Source: Promerops cafer
Taxonomy: Eukaryota > Chordata > Aves > Passeriformes > Nectariniidae
Assembly (NCBI GenBank): GCA_013398275.1
Contig: VZSE01000453.1
Coordinates: 22,659-86,658 of the forward strand
Direction of reading: 5' to 3'
DNA: 64,000 nt
Shown here: positions 22,700 through 34,738 of the stretch, in pieces
How the letters are laid out: each line of letters starts with the position of its first letter
Numbering within the stretch: position 1 is the first letter of the stretch
Made by a program: the position numbers and the translations under genes
The notes under the pieces: generated by a model
Told to the model about the DNA's origin: nothing
Seen by the model: the letters and a program-made list of their open reading frames with translations, nothing else
Database searches by the model: none

Positions 22700-25600
22700 G
22701 TCTGGTTGTTTGTTGAGCAGCAAGCCGGGTGGCTTGGCTGCCATTTCACAGCCCAGAGCCATGTGAGATCATGTTTAAATAGAAGCTGCTTGATATTTCT
22801 GTAACTGGGGCTGAAGATCAGATTTAGGGCTTGTCTTCCCCTCCCACTGCCCCCCCCCCAGGAAAAAACCCCTAAGACAAAACAGGGGGTTTAGTGTCCC
22901 TGAAAAGTAGGGAAAGTGATGACGGTGTTGTGGACCACCTCAAACACTGACAAGTAGCTAATTTTTCTCTTTTGCCCTATCTGAGCAGGAACAGTGTAAA
23001 GAAAGTCACTAATATATGATAAAATATATATATTTAGGTTTCCATTGCACCTATGAAAAAGAAACAGCCTTGTCTCCATGCCCATTTGAAGCTGGGTGGA
23101 ACAAATTTGCTCAGCAGAGGCAACCCAGGCTGGCTACAGACCCATCTCCTGCCCTAGCAGCATCCCAGTTCTTGGGAATATGGGTGATTGGTGCCAGGAT
23201 GATCAGGGAGAGGTTACCTGCATGGATGAGGGGAGGCTGGTGCCCTCATAGACTCGTTTATGTTGGAAAAGACCTTTAAGATCGAGACCAGCCATTCCCC
23301 CAGCACTGCCAAGTTGACCACTAACCCATGTCCCCACGTGCCACCTGCTACACTCCTGCAGCTGCTCTGGCTGTAGGTGCTCCCCTCAGTCACAGTGAGA
23401 CAAGAACGTGCTGGTTCCCAGGAAGCCAACAGACCTCACACAGAGAAATATTTAGAGCAAAACTGTTTAATAAAATATCACTTCAACAAGCATTTACATA
23501 CAATATATAAAACCACTTTGAAAGCCTAATGTGTCTGAAGTCTTCTCATAGTGTAACAGATGTCAGAAGTTGTTGAAACAAGACTAAAACGAGCAGGAGT
23601 GGGGAGGGGAAGGGACACCTCATCTTGGCACCTGCAGCAATGAAAATGCATCCCCACAGAGACTGATTCAGCATCAAAGCTTCCAGTGTTGACCCACAGC
23701 ATCAAACAGTGCCAGCCACGAGCCCAACACCAGCACAGCAAAAAGGTTTGCCACATCCTGATGTCCTTGTCCATTCCCTGCCTACATTCACACCAAACTC
23801 AGCATGAATCTGTTGTTTCCCCTCTCAGCAGCAATACAAGCATTTCAGCTCCCTCTCTGGGCCATTTCTCTCCGTAGCAGCAAACTGGCACTTGAGCAGA
23901 ACTCACCCCACCTAGGTCTGGGCAGAAGTAGTGACTTACTTGAGCCTGAAAAACATCCCTAAGGTCTGTTAACAATTTGCTTTGAGCTTTGTCATTGGAG
24001 ATAGCTTTGTGGAGATCAGTGCATCTCAGAAGAAGTGTTCTGCAGCCCACCCAGCCAAAGACCAGCAATGCTGTTGTCCTACAGGAACAAGAGATACCCT
24101 GCAAGACCAACGTATCTACTGATGCATGTTCACATCTGCAGATCCTACAGAAAAACAAACCAAATCCCAAAAAACCCCATCACCATCTGCCACTCCACTG
24201 CTAAACACCAATTAATTGAAGATCTATTTGCTGTATCCCATCACTCCTGCAGTCCAGGATGGCCTTTAGGAAGGCCACTGTTAAAAGGATGTGAGCCCAG
24301 CTGCTCCTTCATTCTCCTTGGCCATGTATGGCAGGACAGGAGCAAAGACAGCAACTTCTATCTCTTGATTACCTGCAGCCTCTTTTCGGATCCTGAAGGT
24401 GAGGAAAACCTCAGCTTCATCAAGGTGGTGCTACAGGGACACTTCAATCAGCAGAGCTGAAACAAAATTACCAACTGCAAGGGCTCATTCCAAACTCTCT
24501 GGTGGAAGAACTCACCATTTCAGCTCTGCCAGCAGCTCGGGAAGATCCCCTTTCCAGCCATACTGAGAGCAGCAGATCACAAAGCACTGCACAGCACTGG
24601 AAATGGGGTGCAGCTGCTGAGCCAGGTGCTCCAAACCACCCACCCATGAGTGTCATTGCTCCCTACCATGTTTCCCATTGAAGGATGAGCTGACTTTCAC
24701 ATAAAACCCCACATTCTGGGCAAGAACTCCTACCTATACCTGCTGGAGGACACCACCACGTTGTCAGGCAAGTCTCTATGCTCCCAGAATACCTCAGAGG
24801 GATGTTTGTTTGTACTGCACACAGCTGCACTGAGTCAGACTGTCCAAAAACAGCTAAGCTCTGCGCCTGGGTTGCCTCATCTCCTGCAGGAGAAGGGCTG
24901 CAGCTGATGGAATTAAGCAAACAGCTTTTCTTGTAGAAATGGCAAACACAAAGAAGGAAGGAACATAACTGAGGCAGAAATATGCAAATGAACCGCTCTC
25001 ACAAGAGCACAGTCTGGTTTTCACAAAAGTTTTGTCATTTCAGTTGCTGGCAGAGACCAGGGAGAAGGAATTTGTGCTCTTCAGAGGCAAATAAAGGACT
25101 GCACTCCAGATTTCACATCATCCCCCTTTCTCCAGTACAGCTGGCAACAGGGACCTGGGCCAGTACACTGGACCCTAAGCAGGGATGCATTTCCTGTCTA
25201 CAATCCTGTCCCACATGGTTACAGCTCAAGGAGCATCACCAATGCCAGAGTGACCAGAGAAGGTCGTGACAGACAAGGAAACCCCAGTCAGAGGCCCAGG
25301 GTGATTTACAGTAAGTGGCACAGCTGAAATGCCCCCATCTGACACAGCCAGGTTGAGCCTGCTGGAAGCAGGAGAGAGCTCAAAGGCTGAGCAGTCAGGT
25401 GGCTCTACAGCACAGAACTTGCTGGCTTTCAGAACACATGATGAGCAAAGGGCCTGGAGAGTCAGCCTCAGTGCTCAGTTTCCATCAGCAGTGCCAGTGC
25501 TGCAATTCCAGTATGGGGATGGATACCAACAAAGGCAAAGCCAAATGGCCATCTATGTGCAGGGGGAGGGCAGGAAAATCCATATTCCCCTGTCCTGGAC

Positions 25601-26108
25601 ATAGCTCAGGCTGTCCTTTGACACTTCTGCATCCACCCCTGGACAGACAACCACATTTTGGATTGCACAGACCACCTCTGTGCAGAGGTATCAGGGCAGA
25701 AATACTGAAAGCTAAATCATGGTGAAGAGCTGACAGCTGTTTGACACATATACTGGCAGACAAAGGTACACATAACAGTCCTGAGCACCTGGAAGAAGCA
25801 CATTTAAGAGGTTTCTCTGCCACTACATTTTTATGAAGTTGAAACTCATCAGAAAATTTGAGACTGGGCGTATTTGGTGGGAAATCATGATACACTGGGA
25901 GTGGAAAGCTTCCAGACTAACCCCAGCACACTGACAGCCCAGACAGAAGAAAAAGGTGGAAATGAGAAGCAGCGTTGTAAGAAATAAGGGCTGGAACCTG
26001 TGAGCAGATGGGACTGAGTCTGTTGGCAACATCCTTTGACTTCTAAGTGAAAGATAACAGCAGTAGAGGAGGGGAGGGGAGGCTGGGCATGAGAGGAGAG
26101 TGCAGCTT
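22700..26108. other. Convergent interval between CMC4 and FUNDC2
   Basis: FUNDC2 3' UTR should occupy part of it; an ATTAAA on the - strand near 23466 could be its end. It also holds a CR1 fragment at 23.24 kb and five exon-like blocks on the - strand at 23.94-24.81 kb (see findings) that I could not assign. Otherwise nothing recognised. Confidence 0.45.
23236..23340 (-). mobile_element. CR1 LINE 3'-end fragment
   Basis: The + strand has TAGACTCGTTTATGTTGG, AAAAGACCTTTAAGATCGAG and CAGCACTGCCAAGTTGACCACTAACCCATGTCCC-like text (about 23300-23333), the reverse complement of an avian CR1 3' end. The outer 5' TAGAATCAT repeat is worn. Confidence 0.85.
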
Positions 26109-29100
26109 CTAGGATGCCATTCCAAGCAGGAATCCTCCAGCAAACCCTCCAGTCAGGATAACATTCTTCTTCAGAAATATGACCACCTAAGCAGGGGTGA
26201 GAAGAGACAACAGTGTTCAACAACATCAGGCCACCCACTGACCCTCCTGCTAAGAAGAAATGCCTCAGGCTGTTCTTCGAGGCAAGTGATGCTCACAGAG
26301 ATGCCACTGCTCAGATTTGGGAAAACTTCCTACCTAACAATCTCCCCTCCCTAACTGCACCAGCACACAGCCAGATCTTCACCCTGCTCAGCCATGAGCA
26401 GCCAGCTGCTCCAGGAGAATGCTGTGGGAAATGATGTCTTCCTAAACTCTAGGTAGACAACTTCCACAGCTTTTGCCATTTTGCTGTCATGCAAGAATTC
26501 CCTCCTTGTATCTGCACAACTGAACACCCATAACAGCTCAGGAGTCAATCCTGTTTTCTGCTGTCCCTCCAGCACATGCCCTGGGAGAGCTGTCTCACCT
26601 CATCCACTCTGCTTTTCACCTCTGGAGACATTTTATTACCACCGCTGTGAAATTTCAGCTGCTGCTTGGCTTTGTCCATGTCCCGTTGTACTAGATTCCA
26701 GTCCACCTTGATGTATCCCGTGTGGTTTGCAATCTAGAGTTTTGAAGATTAGAAAAATGTTCCTGAAGTCCTGCATGACCATGGCTAAACAGACCCCTTG
26801 CTCACCCACCTTCCCTGGCCACAGCCACCTCCCACTCACTGGTCCAGTGGACACACTGGCTTAAAAATTGGACAGACCACCAGCCCTGGAGCGGTGTCAA
26901 GTGTCCTGCAACATCTGTCCCCCAACAGCTGGGCACACACTGCAGCTTAGCCTGCTTCAGCCTCTCTTCCCCAGTGTAAAGGTGGCATCACCTCCCCCTC
27001 ACAACTGCCATGGATATTTTTGGGACTCCCTGCAGTTCTCCTGCTGCTGTGGGTGGACACAGCTAATAATAGCCCATTCCTCTCTAACTATTTTATCTGC
27101 TCAGGGTGATTCAGTTGTGGAACTCCCTCTGCCCAGAGCAAGCTTTTGACTTTCAGCAGAACAAGCAGAACCAGGAGAGCGAGGGAGAATGAGTCACACA
27201 CAAGACCTGTCTGCCTGAGGAGCAAACAGGTGAGAGCTGAACAAGGCCTGAGAGCTGCTCCACCTGCTGCAGGATGCACCAGATACATGAACACATCTGA
27301 GCAGCCTCCCTCAATGCCAGGGCTCTTGGAAACCATCAGAAGTGGTAGAGGACAGAGGGAGATCTCTCCTCTTCCCCAGTGCTTTACAGTGAGCCCCATC
27401 TGCGCTGGCTGGACTCCTTGGGAAGCCAAGTTGGCAGGAAGCATGTCACAGATACGGATAAATCCTTCTTGACATCCAGGGCTGTTCCTCCAGGGACACT
27501 ATGTCCACAGCCACAGGACTCAGTATGTTAGCCTGTCCTGCAGCAGCAGCATGGCTCACTGCAGCTGAAGGCTGTCTCATGCTCCACTCAGGTGCCCCTG
27601 CAGTAACAGCTCTCCTGTGCTTTTGGCCTGGCCTTTGGTAGCAGATCCTCAGTGGATGTGCACTGGCAATCCTGGAGTTTATGCACACTGACCCTGCTTT
27701 GCTGTTGCATCCACGTGCCCTGGAGAACACACACCTTTGACATTCACAGCCACACAAAGCCCCTGGCAGAGGGGGGGACTGACCCCATATGTCCCAACAG
27801 GCAGTGGTTCCTAGAGAGACCTTTGTCCCCAGCAGCACAGGTCTCAGAAAGCCTGGGCTGCTGTTCATACACACCTGAAGTAGGAAAAAGCCTCCTCCCA
27901 CTGCTGTCGCTGCCAGCTTTCCGACTTTCTGGAAGATGAATCCAGTACACCTACAAATCAACCAGCATTCAGTCAGGAGAATGAAACACCACACACACTA
28001 CTCATTATGCTTCCTCCAGACAAGGCTGCCTTTGGCAGGAGTTACCCAAGACTGGAGACAGCCTGACAAACAGCAGAAGAAACCCATGTGCAACCAGAGA
28101 GAAGGATTTGCACCCAGAAAAAATTGATGCTTTATAGCTTTTCACTTTGTGCTGTCACATTCCAGCCTTTTTCAGTTTATTCTTATCTCTTCGACTTCAT
28201 CCTCCTCCCACAAGAGTAACCAGAAACCTGTGATTTCACCAAAATCAACAAGTGATTTTACATTTTGATGTTGGTTTTTTTTTTTTTAACTGGTATAAAT
28301 CTCTGAGGGGAAATTAGGGAGCACATGTGCTGCTCCATGATAAAGCATGGGGAGCAAATCACAAGCCTCTTTCTACTTATTTGTAAAGTAAGCAGTAAAC
28401 AACTACTTACTTTAGCTTTTCATTTCTGAGAAGAGAAAAACAATGGAACAAGCACACAGCAGTGATCTAAGGCTATACTGGTCTCCAAAACGGGTTACCT
28501 GCTTTCAACATGAAAAACATTCCTGCAGCCACCAGAACTGCAGCCAGCACCACCCCACTGCTCAGTCATGCAGCCATGGGCTGGCGTGTTGTGCCACCCA
28601 AACCACTTTCCTTGGAACATGGTTTCCTTAAGAGCATTGCAAACAACATGGCAACCTGCCTTTACCCATTTCTGAATACACTTAGTGAAGATACAGGAGA
28701 AAGGTGGCCAGGTCACACTTCTATGAGAATATAAAGCTCTGTCAAACACTGTTAAGTAATTACCCTGTTGCCAAGCGAAGACGAGGGGCGTGGTAAGAGG
28801 CAAAGAAGTGATTACACAAAATTTTCAACTCAAATGATGCTGTGGGAATGAAGCTGCAAATAGAGCCACACTCAGTCCCAGCTACAAGTGACAGGAAACC
28901 CCGGGAACTGCGATCCCAGGAGGTTTTTAATGCAGATGCCTGAAGCACATTCACCTCCAGTGGAGAAGGCATCCTTGTTTCAAGGGGTTCATATTTGCCT
29001 GTCTTAATTCAACAGCACCACTTTTTGCCAGAAGTTAAAAATAATTACAGACTGCTGCAATTTTCTTCCTTTTGAGACAGTCTCAGTTCTTCAAGTTATA

Positions 29101-29422
29101 GACAGCATTTAAGGCCTCCCAGAGCTCAGCAGACCATGCCAGGGGACAGCAGGCTGAGCACCCGCCTTCTCTGAATGACTGCCACATGACTACCCAGCAC
29201 CTGTCAGTGTGACCCCAAAGACCCAGCCAGCGCCTGCCATGAGCAACAAGGGCAACCCCGGCGCATCTTACCATCCCGTGACCCCTCCGATCACCAGCTG
29301 CGTGGCCACATTGTATTTCTCAGCGCTCGACCCCGAGTTGGCAGCGAAGATCTTGCGCCACCAGGGCCGGTTCTTGGTGTACTCCGCCAGGTCCAGCAAG
29401 CTGAATGTGTCGTCCTTCGCAC
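26109..29422 (-). CDS. FUNDC2: FUNDC2: FUN14-domain mitochondrial outer-membrane protein (first exon not placed)
   Basis: FUN14-family protein of the outer mitochondrial membrane; FUNDC1 is a mitophagy receptor, and FUNDC2 is linked to PIP3 and AKT survival signalling. Exons in order: 29422-29272, 27950-27875, 26733-26599 and 26186-26109 (TAG 26111-26109), 440 nt in consistent phase. Visible protein: a cytosolic start with FSLLDLAEYTKNRPWWRK, where FSLL fits an LC3-interacting W/F/Y-x-x-L pattern. Membrane spans follow: VATQLVIGGVTGW running into CTGFIFQ, then LAATAVGGGFFLLQ, then a charged loop (VDWNLVQRDMDKAKQQLK), and a last span ending GGFAGGFLLGMAS. WWRK...SAEKY and the C-terminal GMAS distinguish it from FUNDC1. 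The exon with the start codon should lie just upstream; an ATG at 29836-29834 is possible, but its second codon contains an N. Divergent from F8, as in human. Confidence 0.93.
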
Positions 29423-29499
29423 CTGCAGGCACCTGGAGAGGCTCAGTGCTGGGACTACCGTACCACAGCCCCCTGCAGCTGCCCGGTGCTTCCCCAGGG

Positions 29500-30310
29500 G
29501 CACGGGAGCCCTGCCCAGACACTCAGCTCACGGGGACTGGCACTCCCCCAGGTGTCCGGGAATTCCCAGGTCCCTCAGCCCCCTCCCAGGGCCTCCGGGA
29601 CCCCGAGCCGGGGACCCCGCGCCCCGTCGGGGACGCCCCTCGCAGAGCGGCTGGGGATGGGGGCCCGTGCCCGGAGCCGCCCCCTCGGGCCCTCAAGCGG
29701 GGCCAGGCCCCGGCAGCCGCCGCCGCGCGGTGCAGAGAGAACGACACCGCGCTCTGCTGCGGGGAGGCCGAGCTGGGGCAGCCGGGGACCCGCTGCCAGG
29801 GGGAGAGGGGTGGACGGACCCGCGCCCCGAGNCCATGACGCCGCTGCGCTCCGCGCAGGCGCGAGCACGGCGCGCGTCACCGGGAGCGCGCGAGCGCGGG
29901 CTGAGGGGAGCGGGACGGGGAGAGAGGAACGGGGAGGGAAAGCGGGGCGGGACGGGCTGCAGGGGAGACGGGCACTCACGGGAGAGGGGTGGGAAGGAAG
30001 AAAGAGGAGCCCGAGGGGAGAGGGACAGGAGGGAAGAGGGGACCGGGGGGAAAGGGCCGCAAAGGGAGGAACGAGAGCGCGCGTGGGTGCAGCACGGCCC
30101 CGGCGCTGCCCTCGGCCGGGCCCCGGCCGTGCCCTCGGGGCTCCCCTCTGCAGGGTCTCCGGTGCTGCAGCAGCATCGCCCGCCCCGGAGCGGCCCCTCG
30201 GGGTCCCTCGGCCCCGCTGTCCCTGGGGTCGTCGGTGCTTCCGCCCCACCGGGTCGGGTGTGCAGTAGCAGCACTGCACCAGCGGCATCCAGGGAGGGAC
30301 GAAGGGGTTC
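29500..30310 (-). promoter_or_regulatory. FUNDC2: CpG island at the FUNDC2 5' end
   Basis: Very GC- and CpG-rich block just upstream of the second FUNDC2 exon, expected to hold promoter and first exon. Long open frames through it are compositional. A single N at 29832 falls in a candidate start region. Confidence 0.6.
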
Positions 30311-33300
30311 CTAAAGCCCATGGTGGTTTGCTTCCTCTGACATTCCCTGCGCAGAAACAGTGCTTTTTGCCATTGGCTAAAAGGACCCAAACCCACCAGC
30401 ACTGTGGGCAGCTGAGCAGTCTGGCACGCGGGCTCAGGTGTGTTGGAGGTGTCGTGGGGGTCCTGCTGCAGCCCATTCAGCCAGCATACCCAGCTGTGGC
30501 CTGTTGTGCCTCTGCCCCGGAGCCCATCTGGGCAGCTTGGACATGCTGTCCAAGGGGAACACATCTTACTGTTTCCCTTGAAATAATGACACCTCTGATT
30601 TCTGGGCCATTACTCACTTGAGCTCCTGTAGAATAAATGCCACCTACTTCCCAGCTGGGGATGCAGCTGCCCAGGGCGTAGCAAAGATGGAAATCCTGAG
30701 ACGCAACAAGCAGAAAAATAAAAAAAATTGTCATGGAGAGATTGTGACAGAGGAGACTTGACCCTCATTTGGGGTTCGTGGAAAGCTGTGTGTGAGTGGG
30801 AGCAGGAGTGCAGGCGGTGTGGGAACAAACACCCCTCTAGGAACAGAACACTCTTCTAGGAACTAACAGCAGCACTCATCTGCACTGGTGAGAACATCCC
30901 GCTAGTAAACATCCCAGCACCTCGTTGCCCCTTGCACGTAGGTCAGGCTGTGTTGGGAACTGCAGCAATATCCCACGTGTTTCCTGCACTGTCCTGATTA
31001 GGGGGAAGAGGCTGGAGCAGCGTGTGCGCGTTCAGACCAAAGCGATAGCACAGCACTTCCTGGGCACAGAAGGAAAAGATGTGGCTGGTGAAGGGATGGC
31101 TGGAGGCAAGTTGGCCCCTAGAAATCCAAACTGAACACCAGCGTCAGATGGCACTGTGGTCACCTGCATGTCTGGTACATGACAGGCTTGCATCCCTGTG
31201 CAGCACATGTCCCCGGTTTTGTGTCCCCTGCCCTGAGCAAAGGGATGCCCTCATGCCCTGGGGCCAGGCAGGTCTCCTTTGGTACCTCCAGCTGTGGGCT
31301 CTCCTGCACACATGATCCCAGAGGCATCTGATGGTCTGGGCATCTGCAGCATGGCCTCATCTTTCCTAGCACATGTGCACCTTCATCTGGTGCAGGTGCT
31401 CAGCTTCCTCCAGCAGGAGAGAAGGGTCTGGGCTGACAAGGTGGAGGTGCTTCAGGGCTGGGGGTTCCTGTGTGGTGGGCTCAGGCACAGCCTGGTGCAG
31501 TGGGTGCCACAGGGGTGCTGGGTGCAAGGACAGAACCCAGCAGTAGCACCTCAGCAGCCCACAGCCACTGCAGCTCCCTGCCAGGTGCCTTCCTGGTGTT
31601 CAGCTTTGGAGGCACAGGCATGAAACACCATTCCCCATCCCAAAGGCTTCCTGTCCCTCCTGGCGCCACCACAACCTTCCAGCCTCCATGGCCAGGCTGA
31701 GCTCACCGGCCCGCGGGAGCTTCCAGCGAGTGCTTCTGCTGCCTGGCTCATTCAGAGACGCCTCGGATGTGAGGAACGAGAGAAAGCAGAAATGCTCCAC
31801 TGACCCACTTACTGCAGGGAAACCCAGCAGAGGAAAGCAGGCTTAGTTTTGGGACCTCCTCCATGTCAGTATTTCTACTCTGATGCTAGGGTAGGTCCAC
31901 CAGGGATGGATTTTCTGGATACTCAGGGGTATTGATGGCATCAGCCCTGCTGCACTGCTGTTCCCTGGGGGTCCCTGTGCCTGTGAGTTTGCCCATTCAA
32001 GAACTGCACTGGGCTGCAGCCCCTCTTTGCTCCATCACTGCTGGGGTGCAGTAGCTTGGAAGTGCTGATCTGAGCAGCCCTGCCTGGTCCTCCAGACAGA
32101 TCTGTGCCTCGTGGCACAGCTGTTTTCCTGGTGCCAGGAAGGGTGAGTGCCCTGTGCATGGCTGCTGCTTCTGAGATAGCATTCCTGAGAAGCTGTCACA
32201 AATCACTTGTTCTCTCTCACACACACACAAAAACTTCCAGAAGAGATTAGACACTGTTCAAATGATTCTGAGTAATTTTTATCTGCTCCAGTCTGTTATT
32301 GTTCTGAGAACTGCACATTTCAGGGAAACAAGCAGCGCTTTCTACGTGCGTGTGGGTCCTTGGCTCTGGCAAAATATGTTTCTCTGGGAGTCTCCATGGC
32401 AGGAGCCTGTCGTGGCTTTTCCATCACGTTTGCACAGGAGGACAGTGCCCTTGGGGATGGGCAGATGAGCTCCAGGCAGGACTGGAATGCCAATGCCTCT
32501 CTGCAGCTTTCTCAAAGGCACAGCTGCTGCCTGGCCCAGCCATGGGTGACGCTGACGCTGCAGAGGTTCCCACAGGGGTTTGCAGAGCCCTTGGAAGCTT
32601 CACAGCTGTTAGTGGCACCCACTGGCTGGGACCATGCTTGCTCTTGCTGGGCCATGTGGGGTCCAGCTTGGCATGCTGGGCTGAGGAGGAGCTGGGCTCC
32701 CTCTGGATGTCCAGTTGTCCTTGGTGTGATTTGCTCCACTCTGGCTCTCGTGTGCCTGCACAAAGCTGCCTCTGTGTGCAGCTAAGGCCAGGATCTGGGC
32801 GCCCTCCCCGAGTTACTTCCAATTTTCACACCTGGATTCCCTTTCCCACAGCCTTGAGTACCTTAATAGTATTTTCTTTCTGGCCTCCTGGGTTAGACCT
32901 TGTCTGTCAAGTTTACTCTTATTTCTCTGGGCCAGGAACCTGGAGCTGCCTCCCAGTAGCTGAAAATGGTTAATTCAGCACTTGTCAGTGTCACAACCAT
33001 TAATTTCTGACTGTGACCAGGCTCCTGCCACTGCGGCCCCCAAGGGGTGCTTTTCCTGACTGTCCTCTGGGATCTCTAGATGTTGTCATCCCATGATGCC
33101 CAGAGCATCCCTTCCAGGGTTAGAGTCAGGAAGCTTCTGTCTTGCCCCATGCAGAACTCTGGCACCCAGAGTTGGAGCACCCCTCCTGGCAGCCTCTCCC
33201 AACCCTCCCACATGCCCATCCCATCCCACCACCCCTCAGCTGCCCTCTTGGTGGCCATGTTGTGTGCTTGGCGATTTTTTTCCCATCTGCTCGTTTCTGG

Positions 33301-34738
33301 AAGCCTTTCCAGATGAGTCTCACAGCACCAGGAGATTCCCAGATGGGATGACTAAAATAAAGTCACATCCATAGCAGGGGACTCTGGTGCCTGAGGCACA
33401 GCCCAGATCTCCCATATCTCTCCCAGAAAACTCTCTTCCCTCCAATATTGAGTACTCTTCTGCTTCACTGCACTAGGGCAGGATGCAGAGCACCCTGGGG
33501 CATCCCCAAATGTGACACACCGCTTGCTTTGCCTCAAAATACTTGCTGGAAAAAGTGAGGTGAGTTGTTGCTCACAAAGAAAAGGAGCCCCAGGCTAGTC
33601 ATGGAGCCAACTGTATGTGTACAAGCTGGAGAAAATATTTCTCACTCACTCTTTGCCTCCCCAGGAGCAAGGTGGGTGGTGTGGGGGAATCAGTTTCTGC
33701 CCTGTGCTGAGGATTCATGTCAGAGATCCCCAAAAGCCCATCCCTCCACTGTCTCCACTGTGTCCCTCTGTTTCCCAGTCACCAAGACCTGTCATGGATG
33801 GTTCTGCACACACTGGGACTGTCACCAAAGGGGTCACTGCCCCCGTTGCACTCCTGCTGCCCTGTGACATGATTTATGGGACATTTCCCCACCTCACTCA
33901 TCCAGGGGATGCTGGGACCATGCAGGGCGTTCCTCCTCATCTTCCTGCCTTCGTGAGCCAAGGGACAACCACGTGGTAGCGTGTGTGCCTGAGCACACGT
34001 GTGTGCATTGATGAGGGGAGGGGCATTTAATGGGCTTTGAAAAAGACAGATTGAAAATTTGTGAGTAAAATGGAAGAAATTTGAACAAACATTTCAGTGC
34101 ATCTTCTCTGAGCTCTACTGCAGGACCCTGGGAGAAGAGGAGCAGCTGGTGGAAAGGAGACTCCAGAGATCATCCCAACCCACTCCCTCCCATGTGCTTG
34201 AGGCAAGGTTGTGTGGCCAAATCATCACTGTTTGGGTGCAGCCATCCCAGAGACAGGGATAAGTCACGTGTGTACATCTGCATCCCTGGCAACCCGCTCT
34301 CCTCTTCAGAGGTGACAGAGAAGGTGAGACCACACCTAAATTCTGCTGCCTCTGCAACCCTCCCTTTTCCTCATCTTGCTCCCAGACAGGAGCCAGGACA
34401 CTCAGCCAGCTGGGTCCTGCAGCGGAACTTACCACTGTGCTTGCCCTCCCTTTCCTTTTGTTTTTTCCTCTCCTCCTGCCCTGCCAGAGGAAGAGCAGGA
34501 GAGTCCATCAGTCACACGCTGCTCTTTGCACAAACCTGCTCAAGCAATTCCCCTCCTGACATCTTTGAGCAACTCTTCAGTGCTCCGAGTGAGTCTGTGG
34601 GTGCTGGCTTTAAATCATCATCTCCGGTGGATTACAACAGCTGGATGAGAAGATAAAGGCTTCTTTCTCCTCTTTCCTTTTTCATTCCTTCCTTTTCACT
34701 TTTCCTCCCGAAGTCAGAGCAGTTCCCAGCCAGGAGGC
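30311..34738. other. Intergenic between FUNDC2 (-) and F8 (+)
   Basis: No coding exon, RNA gene or clear transposon recognised. The F8 5' UTR must lie at its right end. A GATAAAGG-like A/T-rich element at about 34652-34659 lies 80 bases before the F8 ATG, but I see no definite TATA box. Confidence 0.45.

Noticed and set aside
27875..29422. FUNDC1 instead of FUNDC2
   Set aside because: PWWRK...SAEKY, the GMAS end and the neighbour F8 match FUNDC2; FUNDC1 has a YEVL-type LIR and different C-terminus.
29575..30564. 329-codon Arg/Pro-rich frame on the - strand at the FUNDC2 CpG island, including an ATG in good Kozak context near 30322
   Set aside because: Low-complexity composition typical of CpG islands; it does not lead in phase to the FUNDC2 exon at 29422 through any donor I could support.
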